A DNA stretch of 64,000 nucleotides from Stenotrophomonas sp. ASS1 (GTDB lineage: Bacteria; Pseudomonadota; Gammaproteobacteria; Xanthomonadales; Xanthomonadaceae): assembly GCF_004346925.1 (NCBI RefSeq), contig NZ_CP031167.1, positions 1,260,001 through 1,324,000 on the forward strand, written 5' to 3'. The notes under the pieces are model-generated. The model saw only the letters and a program-made list of their open reading frames with translations, was not told the origin of the DNA and did not search any database. A program made the translations under genes and the position numbers. Positions 24,358-33,078 of the stretch are shown here, one piece after another. The stretch's first letter is position 1, and each line of letters starts with the position of its first letter.

Positions 24358-24807
24358 TCAGGTGTCGCGCCCGTCGTCCCTGAGCTTGCGCACGCGGGTG
24401 GCGGTGGGCTGAAGTGGCTGGCCGTCGCGCCCGCGCGGCTGCATGTAGGGCAGCGGCCGCCGCGTCGCCGATTCGATCAGCTGTGAATGGGCTTCACCGG
24501 CCTCGAAGCGATGGCGTTCCGCCCACTGGCGCAGCGCGACCAGCAGCGGGAACAGTTCCCGGCCGGCGTGGGTGAGCACGTATTCCTGGTAGGCCGATCC
24601 ATCGGAGGCCGGCTGCAGCTGCAGCACGCCGGCCTCTACCAGCCGGCGCAGGCGGTCGCTGAGGATGTTGCGGGCCGCGCCGAGGCTGCGCTGGAAATCA
24701 CCGAAACGGGTGACGCCATCGAAGGCATCACGGATGACCAGCAGCGCCCAACGGTCACCGAGCAGATCGGCGCTGCGGGCGACGGGGCAGGGGCTGTCGG
24801 CGTGCAT
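24358..24807 (-). CDS. HxlR-family transcriptional regulator
   Basis: DNA-binding protein of 149 aa. The HxlR core is clear: CPVARSADLLGDRWALLVIR, TRFGDFQRSLGAARNILSDR and the winged segment QEYVLTHAGRELFPLL with WAERH at the end. The conserved N-terminal cysteine (residue 7) can be redox or electrophile sensitive in this family. Divergent from an MFS pump gene with a strong palindromic operator between them, so it most likely represses that pump and itself. Confidence 0.9.
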   Translation of the reverse strand: MHADSPCPVARSADLLGDRWALLVIRDAFDGVTRFGDFQRSLGAARNILSDRLRRLVEAGVLQLQPASDGSAYQEYVLTHAGRELFPLLVALRQWAERHRFEAGEAHSQLIESATRRPLPYMQPRGRDGQPLQPTATRVRKLRDDGRDT

Positions 24808-24820
24808 GGTGGACCTCTCT

Positions 24821-24884
24821 GATGTGGTTGCAGTTTAAAACCAATGGCAGTAGCCTGCATCAAGTTGCAAATTGCAACCACATC
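24821..24884. promoter_or_regulatory. Operator region between HxlR regulator and MFS pump
   Basis: Two perfect dyads. A 12-base inverted repeat GATGTGGTTGCA (24821-24832) / TGCAACCACATC (24873-24884) spans the gap, and inside it GTTGCAA-A-TTGCAAC (24864-24878) is a palindrome around a single central base. The right-hand site ends directly at the MFS start codon and the left-hand site 13 bases from the regulator start, so a bound HxlR dimer would block both genes. Confidence 0.7.
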
Positions 24885-26102
24885 ATGAGTGCCATATCGC
24901 TTCCCCGCCCGCTGCTGGTCCTGCTCGCGGTTGCCGCAGGTGCCAGCGTTGCCAACGTCTATTACGCGCAGCCGCTGCTGGATCAGCTTGCACGCGCCTT
25001 TGCGCTGGACCGGGCCGTGGCCGGCGCGGTGCTGGCTGCTACCCAGGCCGGTAGCGTGCTGGCGTTGTTTGGCCTGCTGCCGCTGGCGGACCGTGGTGAC
25101 CGGCGACGCCTGCTGCGGCTGCAGTTGATCGCATTGGTGCTGGCGCTGCTGTGGCTGGCAGCGTCACGCACGGCGGGCTGGCTGTTGTCGGGCATGCTGC
25201 TGGCCGGCTTGCTGGGCACGGCGCTGACCCAGGGCCTGATCGCCTATACCGCCATGCTGGCACCGCCCGAGCAGCGCGGTCGCGTGGTCGGTGTGGTGCA
25301 GGGCGGCGTGTTCATCGGCCTGCTGCTGGCGCGCGTGGTGTCCGGTACGGTGGCGGCGGCCTTTGGCTGGCAGATGGTCTACCTGTTGTCAGCGATGGTG
25401 ATGGCGGGGTTGGCGGCGCTGCTGTGGCGGCGCCTGCCCGCAGTACCGGTGCCGTCGGTTCCCCCACGCTGGCGCGAGCTGCTGGGCTCGATGCTGGGCA
25501 TGCTGCGCCGCGATCGAACGCTGCGCGAGCGTGGGCCGCTGGCACTGCTGCTGTTTGCCGGCCTCAATGTGTTCTGGGCGGCGGCACCCTTGCCGCTCTC
25601 GGCGCCACCGCTGCATTGGTCGACCGCCGCCATCGGTGCACTGGGTCTGGCCGGGGTGATCGGTGCGCTGCTGGCGGCGCGGGTAGGGCACTGGATGGAC
25701 CGTGGTTTCGCGCATCCGGTCAGCGTCGGTGCGTTGTTGTTGATGCTGGTTGCGTGGTGGCCCTTGCTGGGCCTGCCGCAGTCGCTGTCGTTGCTGCTGT
25801 TGGGCGTGATTGTGCTCGACCTGGGTGGGCAGGCACTGCACGTATCAAACCAGGCATTGCTGCTGCGCGCGCCGGCTGAACAACATGGACGCCTGGTGGC
25901 TTTGTACATGCTGTTCTATGCGGTGGGCAGTGGTGCCGGAGCAGCGGCCGGGCCGTGGATGCAGGCGCGCCATGGCTGGCCTGCCGTGTGTCTTCTGGGT
26001 GCAGGCATCGCGTTGCTGGCGCTGCTGTGGTGGGCAGCGTGGCGGGTGGTGGCGGTGAAAGCAGCGGCCGGCGGCCGTATCGGTAGTGCCGGCTGTCAGT
26101 AG
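24885..26102 (+). CDS. MFS efflux transporter
   Basis: Twelve-helix carrier of 405 aa. Start at MSAISLPRPLLVLL (the frame extends upstream through the operator). VYYAQPLLDQLAR and LLPLADRGDRRRLLR (loop 2-3 motif A variant) with APPEQRGRVVGVVQGGV are typical of the drug:H+ antiporter group related to YgaY/NepI-type exporters. The last codons and the TAG stop fall inside an SMAG repeat, so the C-terminal tail (about GRIGSAGCQ) is repeat-derived. Controlled by the divergent HxlR gene. Confidence 0.88.
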   Translation: MSAISLPRPLLVLLAVAAGASVANVYYAQPLLDQLARAFALDRAVAGAVLAATQAGSVLALFGLLPLADRGDRRRLLRLQLIALVLALLWLAASRTAGWLLSGMLLAGLLGTALTQGLIAYTAMLAPPEQRGRVVGVVQGGVFIGLLLARVVSGTVAAAFGWQMVYLLSAMVMAGLAALLWRRLPAVPVPSVPPRWRELLGSMLGMLRRDRTLRERGPLALLLFAGLNVFWAAAPLPLSAPPLHWSTAAIGALGLAGVIGALLAARVGHWMDRGFAHPVSVGALLLMLVAWWPLLGLPQSLSLLLLGVIVLDLGGQALHVSNQALLLRAPAEQHGRLVALYMLFYAVGSGAGAAAGPWMQARHGWPAVCLLGAGIALLALLWWAAWRVVAVKAAAGGRIGSAGCQ

Positions 26103-26186
26103 AGTCGACTGTCAGTCGACTGCTCTTCGCCCTGCGTGCGAAAAACCCCGCGGTGCGCGCGATAGTCGACCCGCGGTCGACTCTAC
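26084..26186. repeat. Inverted SMAG pair between convergent genes
   Basis: A truncated copy at 26084-26099, a full copy GTAGAGTCGACTGTCAGTCG... at 26099-26121, and an inverted full copy at 26162-26186. The two full copies can pair with each other into a long hairpin. They lie between the stops of the MFS gene (inside the first copy) and the cyclase gene (11 bases past the second), where they may protect or end both transcripts. Confidence 0.85.
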
Positions 26187-26197
26187 CTGTCCTGCCG

Positions 26198-27664
26198 TCA
26201 TCGCTGCAGTGCGCGCCGTCCCGGCGCTTCCTGCAGGTCCGCACTGGCCACCACCACGCGGTTGCGGCCGCTGCGCTTGGCCTCGTACATTGCCGCGTCG
26301 GCACGGGCCATCAGCCGCTCGTAGTCCGGATGGCCGTCGTGGCCGGCCACGCCGATGCTGGCGGTCAGTGCCAGCACCTGGCCGTTGGCCAGTGCCACCG
26401 GCGACTGTGCGATCTGCTGCCGCAGGCTCTCGGCGATCACGGTCGCCTGCGATTCGCTGGCAGCCACCAGTACCACCACGAATTCTTCGCCGCCATAGCG
26501 GAACAGGTAGTCGCTGCCGCGCGTGAGCTGGCCGAGCAGGCCGGCGACGTGCTGCAACGCGCGGTCGCCGGCATCGTGGCCGTGGCCGTCGTTGATTGCC
26601 TTGAAGTGATCCAGGTCGAGCAGCAGCAGCGAGAATGGTGTGCGGTTGCGTGTGGCCAGCTCGATTTCCCGGCGCAGCACGGTGGGCAGGAAGCGACGGT
26701 TGAGCAGGTTGGTCAGCGCGTCGCTGCCGGCATCCAGTTCGCCGATGCGCTCGAACAGCAGTGTCATCAGGGTGCGGATGGCGGCCAGGTCCTCGCGGAT
26801 GGCCGGCAGCACCGCCAGTCGCTGCGCCGGAGCATCGCCGCTCGCGCGCTGCAGGTGGCCATCAATGCGGGCCATCAACTGGCCCACCTGCTGCGTTTCG
26901 CTGCTTTCGCCGAAGCTGGGGATGCCCTTGTGGGTGAACCACAGGCCGAACTCCGAGGTGGCCAGGCTGGCGTTGTCGCTGGCCTGCACGTGGCCGGCCA
27001 ACGCGTAGAGCAGGGCGTTTTCCCAGTCCAGCAGCAGTGCGCGCTGGCGCTCGCGTTCGGTACCGACGTTCTGTACCAGCGAGAACAGTCGGTAGGCGGC
27101 GTCGGCACGGGTGGAGCGCTCGCGCGCGTGGGTGTAGGCCAGGGTCATGCCTTCCATGGCGATATCCATGATCGCGCTGAGGCAGTCGATGGCGGCGAAT
27201 GCGGTGTCGCTGTCAGGCGCATCGTCGCGCAGGCGCACGAACAGTTCGTGCTTGAGCACGCGCGCACCGCGGGTAACCAGGTCGACCGGAATGCCGACGC
27301 GGGCGTGCACGTCGCCGATGATCCGCTGCGAGGCCACGGTGTTGGCGATGCCGCTGGCATCAGTGGTCAGCAGCTGCGCCAGCCAGCGCTGCATGGCCGG
27401 CTGCAGGCGCTGCTTGACCTGGTCGTGGGACAGGAAACGGCGCGCACGGGTGTCCTGCAGCAGTACTTCGTAAAAGCGCTGGGCCAGCGCGGGTGGGGCA
27501 TCGGTAGCAGCGGCCTTGAGCAGCGCGGTGGCGGCAGGGCCGGCCTGCAGCAGACACTGCTGCCAGGCCTCGGCCAGCGGCTGGCTGGCATCGTCCAATT
27601 GGGGTGGTTCCACGTCGATCTCTGACTGCGTACGGCAAACCACGGGTATCGGCCGCGGCGGCAT
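26198..27664 (-). CDS. Globin-coupled diguanylate cyclase, DosC-like
   Basis: Protein of 488 aa. Residues about 30-180 form a globin-coupled sensor: LAQRFYEVLLQDTRARRFLS and IGDVHARVGIPVDLVTRGAR, with H120 as likely proximal haem ligand, as in DosC/YddV. A middle helical region follows, then a GGDEF domain (about 315-475) with active-site GGEEF at 391-395, metal aspartate in LLLDLDHFKAIND, and an intact inhibitory RxxD site (RGSD, 382-385) five residues before it. It should make cyclic di-GMP in response to oxygen, with product inhibition. Cytosolic. Confidence 0.88.
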   Translation of the reverse strand: MPPRPIPVVCRTQSEIDVEPPQLDDASQPLAEAWQQCLLQAGPAATALLKAAATDAPPALAQRFYEVLLQDTRARRFLSHDQVKQRLQPAMQRWLAQLLTTDASGIANTVASQRIIGDVHARVGIPVDLVTRGARVLKHELFVRLRDDAPDSDTAFAAIDCLSAIMDIAMEGMTLAYTHARERSTRADAAYRLFSLVQNVGTERERQRALLLDWENALLYALAGHVQASDNASLATSEFGLWFTHKGIPSFGESSETQQVGQLMARIDGHLQRASGDAPAQRLAVLPAIREDLAAIRTLMTLLFERIGELDAGSDALTNLLNRRFLPTVLRREIELATRNRTPFSLLLLDLDHFKAINDGHGHDAGDRALQHVAGLLGQLTRGSDYLFRYGGEEFVVVLVAASESQATVIAESLRQQIAQSPVALANGQVLALTASIGVAGHDGHPDYERLMARADAAMYEAKRSGRNRVVVASADLQEAPGRRALQR

Positions 27665-27762
27665 ACGGTTGATGGCGGGTTAGCCGGCCAGTTTACGCGC
27701 GGTGCAGGGTTGCACGGTGCGCAAACCACATCGGCGCCGCTGCGGCAATGAGTGAACGCATT

Positions 27763-27777
27763 TGAGAATCAATCGCA
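27763..27777 (+). promoter_or_regulatory. Fur box upstream of the FepA-like receptor
   Basis: TGAGAATCAATCGCA fits the 7-1-7 Fur consensus TGATAATCATTATCA: the left half is TGAGAAT, the right half AATCGCA keeps five of seven of the usual ATTCTCA. A further GGGAGAAT half-site follows 10 bases on. It lies 126 bases before the receptor start. Confidence 0.6.
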
Positions 27778-27902
27778 TTGATGGGAGAATGCGCGCACGG
27801 AACGGGCTGCAGGTGCCTGCTGCAGGACTGCTCCGCCTCCCCCTCGTCGTTGCCTCAAGCCCTTTGCCAGAGGCCCCGTAGCCCTGCCAGAAGGTCCTGA
27901 TC

Positions 27903-30152
27903 ATGTCCCCTGCCGTTGTCCTTTCGCCGCGCCCGCTGGCGCTTGCCGTTGCCGCCCTGCTGGCCGGCAGCGCTCTGACCGCCCACGCCGAAACCGACGC
28001 CACCGATATCGACACGGTGCACGTCACCGCCTCGCAGATCGCGCGCCAGGCGCTGGGTACCTCCACCATCACCGCAGAGGACATCGCCAGGCGCCCGCCG
28101 GCCAACGACATCGCCGAGCTGCTGCGCACCATGCCCGGCGTCAACCTGACCGGCAACAGTGCCTCGGGCCAGTACGGCAACAACCGCCAGATCGATCTGC
28201 GTGGCATGGGCCCGGAAAACACCCTGATCCTGGTCGACGGCAAGCGCATCGGTGCGCGTGATGCCGTGCGCATGGGCCGCAGCGGTGAGCGCAATACCCG
28301 CGGCGATACCAACTGGGTGCCGGCGGAAATGATCGAGCGCATCGAAGTGCTGCGCGGCCCTGCAGCGGCACGTTATGGCTCGGGTGCTTCCGGTGGCGTG
28401 GTCAACATCATCACCAAGCGCCCGACCGGCGACCTGACCGGCGCGGTCGACCTGTATGGCCTGGTGCCCGAGCACAGCGCCGAAGGCGGCAGCGAGCGCG
28501 TCGGCCTGCAGCTGAGCGGGCCGATGACCGACACCCTGTCGTTCCGCCTGTACGGCAATCTCAACAAGACCGACGCCGATTCGCTGGAACTCAACCGTGA
28601 CTTCGCGGCGAATCCGAACGCGGTGCCGCCGGCCGGTCGCGAGGGCGTCAAGAACCGCGATGTCAACGCGCTGCTGCGCTGGGACGTGACCGCCAACCAG
28701 GTGGTCGAATTCGAAGCCGGCACCAGTCGCCAGGGCAACATCTATGCTGGCGATCGCGCGGTCAGCACCACCGGTACCTCGACACCGATCGATCTGGGGG
28801 CGTTGGCCGAGCAGCAGGCCGAGACCAACCGCATGTACCGCAACACCGGCGCGATCACCCATCGCGGCCGCTGGGGTGATGTGACCTCGCGGGTAACGGC
28901 TGCAGTGGAGGCGGTGAACAACTCACGCATCAACGAAGGCCTGGCCGGTGGCCCGGAGGGCAGCTTCAACGGCACCGACTGGTCGACCTCGCGCCTGCGC
29001 AACTACCAGCTGGACGGCGAAGTCAGTTTCCCAACCACGCTGGGTGGTGCCGAGAACATCTGGACGCTGGGCTTTGAATACCTGGACAGCCGCCTGACCG
29101 ACCCGTACTCGATGAGCCAGTCCAGCAGCAGCGGCGGCGGCATCCCGGGGCTGTCGGCCGATCGCGCACGCGGCAAGTCCGACGCGCAGACCACCGCCGT
29201 GTTCGTGGAAGACAACATCTACCTGGGCGAGCGCTGGATCGTCACCCCGGGCCTGCGCTTCGACCACCACAGCCAGTTCGGCAACAACACCAGCCCCAGC
29301 CTCAACGCGCAGTTCCGCATCAACAGCGACTGGGTGGTGAAGGGCGGTATCGCCCGTGCATTCAAGGCGCCGAACCTGTACCAGTCGAATCCGGACTACC
29401 TGTACTACACCCGGGGCAATGGCTGCCCGAATGCACTGCCGAGCCTGGGCGCCGGCTGCTACATGCGCGGCAACTCGGACCTGAAGGCGGAAACCAGCCT
29501 GAACAAGGAACTGGGTATCGAGTGGGCACCGCAGAGCGGCTGGCAAGCGTCGTTGACCTACTTCCACAACGACTACAAGGACAAGATCCAGGCCGGGTAC
29601 AACCAGATCGGGCTGACCGCCGACACCAAGGGCCGCATCTTCCGCTGGGAGAACGCACCCAAGGCGATCGTGCAGGGTCTGGAAGGCAACCTGGTGGTCC
29701 CGCTGCTGGGTGAGCAGGGCAACCGCCTGAAGTGGAGCAACAACTTCACCTACATGGTAGAGAACGAGAACAAGAGCACCGGCCAGCCGCTGTCGGTGAT
29801 TCCGAAGTACACCGTCAACACGATGCTGGACTGGCAGGCCACCGACAAGTTGTCGGTGCTGCTGACCGGCACCTTCTACGGCAAGCAGAAGCCGGCCACC
29901 ACCAACATCAACAATGATCCGCGCTGCACCGGCACCTGCGATCCGTCGATCGCGCTGCAGGACCGTGGTGCGTACAACATCTGGGGCGTGAGCGCGCGCT
30001 ACAAGGTGACCGAGACGGTCAGCTTCGGTTTCGGCGTCAACAACCTGGCCGACAAGCGCCTGTTCCGCGGGGCCAACAGCAGCGATGCCGGCGCGGCGAC
30101 CTACAACGAGCCGGGCCGCGCGTACTGGGCCAGCCTGCGCTTCGGGTTCTGA
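27903..30152 (+). CDS. fepA: TonB-dependent ferric-enterobactin receptor, FepA/PfeA-like
   Basis: Outer membrane receptor of 749 aa. Signal peptide (LALAVAALLAGSALTAHA), then a TonB-box-like IDTVHVTA, the plug domain with the FepA hallmark RGMGPENTLILVDGK, GERNTRGDTNWVPAEMIERI and EVLRGPAAARYGSGASGG, and a 22-strand barrel ending in aromatic FGF. A cysteine pair in an extracellular loop (NGCPNALPSLGAGC) and another near the end (RCTGTC) match FepA-type loops. It imports catecholate siderophores with TonB energy. A Fur box lies upstream, indicating iron repression. Confidence 0.9.
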   Translation: MSPAVVLSPRPLALAVAALLAGSALTAHAETDATDIDTVHVTASQIARQALGTSTITAEDIARRPPANDIAELLRTMPGVNLTGNSASGQYGNNRQIDLRGMGPENTLILVDGKRIGARDAVRMGRSGERNTRGDTNWVPAEMIERIEVLRGPAAARYGSGASGGVVNIITKRPTGDLTGAVDLYGLVPEHSAEGGSERVGLQLSGPMTDTLSFRLYGNLNKTDADSLELNRDFAANPNAVPPAGREGVKNRDVNALLRWDVTANQVVEFEAGTSRQGNIYAGDRAVSTTGTSTPIDLGALAEQQAETNRMYRNTGAITHRGRWGDVTSRVTAAVEAVNNSRINEGLAGGPEGSFNGTDWSTSRLRNYQLDGEVSFPTTLGGAENIWTLGFEYLDSRLTDPYSMSQSSSSGGGIPGLSADRARGKSDAQTTAVFVEDNIYLGERWIVTPGLRFDHHSQFGNNTSPSLNAQFRINSDWVVKGGIARAFKAPNLYQSNPDYLYYTRGNGCPNALPSLGAGCYMRGNSDLKAETSLNKELGIEWAPQSGWQASLTYFHNDYKDKIQAGYNQIGLTADTKGRIFRWENAPKAIVQGLEGNLVVPLLGEQGNRLKWSNNFTYMVENENKSTGQPLSVIPKYTVNTMLDWQATDKLSVLLTGTFYGKQKPATTNINNDPRCTGTCDPSIALQDRGAYNIWGVSARYKVTETVSFGFGVNNLADKRLFRGANSSDAGAATYNEPGRAYWASLRFGF

Positions 30153-30180
30153 CCGCAGGCGGACGTCGGTCCGCTGCGTC

Positions 30181-30240
30181 CGCCAGGCGTGGCCTGGCGT
30201 TGCCGGCCGCGCTCCGGTAGCGCCGGGCCATGCCCGGTGA
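30181..30240. repeat. Palindrome and SMAG element after fepA
   Basis: CGCCAGGC-GTG-GCCTGGCG (30181-30199) is a perfect eight-base dyad 29 bases after the fepA stop and may act as its terminator stem. An SMAG element GTAGCGCCGGGCCATGCCCG... follows at 30217-30240. Confidence 0.7.
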
Positions 30241-30332
30241 GGGACCGCGTGGCCTGCAATGTTATAAACACCGTGATAGTTTCCCAACGCCCTCCGGCGT
30301 AGCCTGCCTCCCATCGCAAAGGAGCTGTTGCC

Positions 30333-31313
30333 ATGGGCCACGACCACGATCACCTGCCATCCGAGATCCGCCACGAGAAACCCTTGTGGTGGGCACTCGG
30401 CCTGACCTCCACCTTCCTCGTCGTCGAGGTGGTGGGCGCGTTCTGGACCAACAGCCTGGCACTGCTGTCAGACGCAGCGCACATGGCCACCGATGCGCTG
30501 GCGCTGATGATCGCACTGGTCGCGGTGCGGCTGAGCCGGCGCCCGCCGGACGCGCGCCGCACCTACGGCTATGCGCGCCTGGAAGCGCTGGGCGCGATGA
30601 TCAACGGCGCGATGCTGTTCGTGGTTGCCGGCTATATCTTGTGGGAGGCCATTGGACGTTTCCGCGAGCCGCAGGAGATTGCCTCGTCGGGCATGCTGGT
30701 GATTGCCGCGGCGGGCCTGGTCATCAATCTGATCTCGATGCGCCTGCTGCAGGCCGGCAGCGGCGAGAGCCTCAACGTGAAGGGCGCCTACCTGGAAGTG
30801 TGGGCAGACATGCTCGGCTCGGTGGCCGTGATTGCTGGCGCGCTGTTGATCAAGTGGACCGGCTGGAAGCCGATCGACCCGATCCTGGCGGTGCTGATCG
30901 GCCTGTGGGTACTGCCGCGCACCTATGTGCTGATGCGCGAAGCGATCAACGTGCTGCTGGAAGGCGTGCCCAAGGGCATGGACGTGGCCAAGGTGCGCGA
31001 CAGCCTGTCCGGCCACGCTGCGGTACTGGACGTGCATGACCTGCATGTGTGGGCGCTGGCCTCCAGCACCCCGGCGCTGACCGCGCACATCGTGATGCGC
31101 GACGGCACCGATGCCGATGCGCTGCGTCGTGATCTGGGCGGGCGCCTGCACGATGACTTCGGCATCGTGCACGTGACACTGCAGATCGAAGCGGACCACT
31201 GCGGCGAAGCCTGTGGTGAGCCGGCGCCGGCCAAGGCCGGCGAGCACGAGGGCCATGAAGGCCATGACCACGGCGAGGACGCGCAGGGCCATCGCGGTCA
31301 CGTGCATCGTTGA
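30333..31313 (+). CDS. Cation diffusion facilitator (zinc exporter), CzcD/ZitB-like
   Basis: Inner membrane antiporter of 326 aa with six helices. Transport-site residues lie in TM2 (LALLSDAAHMATDAL, H and D) and TM5 (LEVWADMLGSVAVI). A C-terminal metal-sensing domain (about 210-290) includes VLDVHDLHVWAL, the conserved CDF ferredoxin-like block. Both ends are histidine-rich (GHDHDHLP at the start; HEGHEGHDHGED near the end), typical of Zn/Co/Cd carriers. Just upstream TGTTATAAACA (30260-30270) is a short dyad resembling half a Zur site and overlapping a -10-like TATAAA. Confidence 0.9.
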   Translation: MGHDHDHLPSEIRHEKPLWWALGLTSTFLVVEVVGAFWTNSLALLSDAAHMATDALALMIALVAVRLSRRPPDARRTYGYARLEALGAMINGAMLFVVAGYILWEAIGRFREPQEIASSGMLVIAAAGLVINLISMRLLQAGSGESLNVKGAYLEVWADMLGSVAVIAGALLIKWTGWKPIDPILAVLIGLWVLPRTYVLMREAINVLLEGVPKGMDVAKVRDSLSGHAAVLDVHDLHVWALASSTPALTAHIVMRDGTDADALRRDLGGRLHDDFGIVHVTLQIEADHCGEACGEPAPAKAGEHEGHEGHDHGEDAQGHRGHVHR

Positions 31314-31351
31314 TTGAAATTGAGGGCCGTGCCGGGTGGTGCCCGGGGTGG

Positions 31352-32026
31352 CTATTCGTCCCGTCGCGAGGCCAGCCGGTCTGCCAGCCGCGTCGGCTCC
31401 GGCAGCCGGTAACCGCGCAGCGTGCGCCGTACCCAGTCCAGCGCGGTATCCGCACTGACCCGATGGCCGCCGGCCACGAACAGCGGTTTGCAGCGCAGCT
31501 TGCTGCGCAGCACCCAGCCCAGTTGCTCATCGCCATCCAGCAGCGGCGTATGCGCACCGGCCTCGGCGCCCGGTTCGACGAACCGGCCCACCAGTTTCGA
31601 CTTGGCGACGCCGATGCTTGGCAGGTCGGTGACCACACCGAGGTGAGCGGCCACCCCCAGCCGGCGCGGGTGGCTGATGCCATGGCCATCGACGAACACC
31701 AGGTCCGGCGTGCGTGGCAGCAGCGCGAGTGCGGCCAGCAATGCCGGCAGCTCGCGGAAGCTGAGCAGGCCGGGGATATAGGGCATCACCGTGGGGATGC
31801 GCGCGATCTCCTGCGCCACGGGCTGCAGCGTTTCTGCGTCCAGCAGTACCGCCGCGGCGCGGGTGATGGCGCCATCGTCCTCGAAGCCGACATCCAGCCC
31901 GGCCAGCCAGCGCACGTTGCGTGGCAGCCGGTCCTGGCGCTCCACGCGGCCAGCCAGCTGGATCTGCTGCTTGCGTGCCGCAGCGACGCTGCCTTCCCAG
32001 CGCCCGGGGTCGATCACCGTATTCAT
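31352..32026 (-). CDS. nfi: Endonuclease V (deoxyinosine 3' endonuclease)
   Basis: Repair nuclease of 224 aa that nicks DNA one base 3' of deoxyinosine. Family blocks: [16 protein letters not shown] (first catalytic aspartate), [16 protein letters not shown] (the wedge PYIP and catalytic glutamate), and [17 protein letters not shown] (third acidic residue and H). Length equals the family norm. It lies alone between two divergent/convergent neighbours. Confidence 0.93.
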   Translation of the reverse strand: MNTVIDPGRWEGSVAAARKQQIQLAGRVERQDRLPRNVRWLAGLDVGFEDDGAITRAAAVLLDAETLQPVAQEIARIPTVMPYIPGLLSFRELPALLAALALLPRTPDLVFVDGHGISHPRRLGVAAHLGVVTDLPSIGVAKSKLVGRFVEPGAEAGAHTPLLDGDEQLGWVLRSKLRCKPLFVAGGHRVSADTALDWVRRTLRGYRLPEPTRLADRLASRRDE

Positions 32027-32120
32027 TGGTCACAGCATCGCATGCGCGGTGCCACGGCCCGGTGAGCGGCGCCCGGGGCTACAATGGCGGCCTGCCTTTC
32101 CTCGCGTTGGAGACCCTGCA

Positions 32121-32870
32121 GTGACCCGTAAACTCGTACTGTTGCGCCATGGCCAGAGCCAGTGGAACCTGGACAATCGCTTCACCGGCTGGGTCGATGT
32201 CGACCTGACCGAGCAGGGGCGCCGGGAAGCGGCCGCCGCGGGTCGCCTGATGCGCGAGGAAGGCCTGCAGTTCGACGTCGCCCACACCTCCGTGCTGAAG
32301 CGTGCCATCCACACCCTGCAGGGTGCGCTGGCCGAGCTGGAGCAGGACTGGCTGCCGGTGAACAAGTCATGGCGCCTCAACGAACGCCATTACGGCGGCC
32401 TGCAGGGCCTGGACAAGGCCGAGACCGCCGCCAAGCACGGCGAGGACCAGGTCAAGGTGTGGCGTCGTTCGTATGACATCCCGCCGCCGGCCATGGACCT
32501 GGAGGATCCGGGCCACCCGATCCATGACCGTCGCTACGCTGGCCTGGACCGCAACGCGCTGCCGGGTACCGAATCACTGGCCACCACGCTGGACCGCGTG
32601 CTGCCGTACTGGCACGACGCCATCGCGCCGCAATTGAAGGACGGCAAGACCGTGCTGGTCACCGCCCACGGCAATTCGCTGCGCGCGCTGTACAAGTACC
32701 TCAACAACGTCTCGCGCGAGGAAATCCTCGAGCTGAACATCCCGACCGGCATCCCGCTGCTGTTCGAACTGAACGACGACCTGACGGTGAAGTCGTTCCG
32801 CTACCTGGGCGACCCGGAAGCAGCGCGCAAGGCCGCTGAAGCCGTGGCCAACCAGGGCAAGGCGAAATAA
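32121..32870 (+). CDS. gpmA: 2,3-bisphosphoglycerate-dependent phosphoglycerate mutase
   Basis: Glycolytic enzyme of 249 aa converting 3- and 2-phosphoglycerate. Phosphohistidine motif [20 protein letters not shown] at the N-terminus, [15 protein letters not shown] in the middle, and the second histidine in [16 protein letters not shown]. Start is GTG, with GGAG nine bases upstream; the frame extends further but upstream codons are those of the antisense nfi gene. TACAAT at 32080-32085 is a plausible -10 element. A strong terminator follows five bases after the stop. Confidence 0.95.
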
Positions 32871-32874
32871 AACA

Positions 32875-32905
32875 GAAGGCCGGCGCAAGCCGGCCTTCGC
32901 TTTTT
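32875..32905 (+). terminator. Rho-independent terminator of gpmA
   Basis: Stem GAAGGCCGGC (32875-32884) with GCCGGCCTTC (32889-32898), loop GCAA, then GCTTTTT. Confidence 0.9.
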
Positions 32906-32997
32906 GTAGAGTCGAGCCATGCTCGAATGCTGTTGGCCTCTTGCCGCAAGGACAATAAACCCGGAACGGAGAGCAGTCGAGCATGGCTCGACTCTAC
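32906..32997. repeat. Inverted SMAG pair
   Basis: GTAGAGTCGAGCCATGCTCG... at 32906-32928 and the inverted copy ending CTCTAC at 32975-32997. The two copies are complementary and face each other across 46 bases, between gpmA and the M13 peptidase gene. Confidence 0.85.
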
Positions 32998-33078
32998 ATA
33001 AGCGCGTCCTGTGACCTTTGGCCGGTCCCACCGCAGGCCTCCCCGGCTACCCTGTGAAATTACCCGCAGGAGAGCCTC

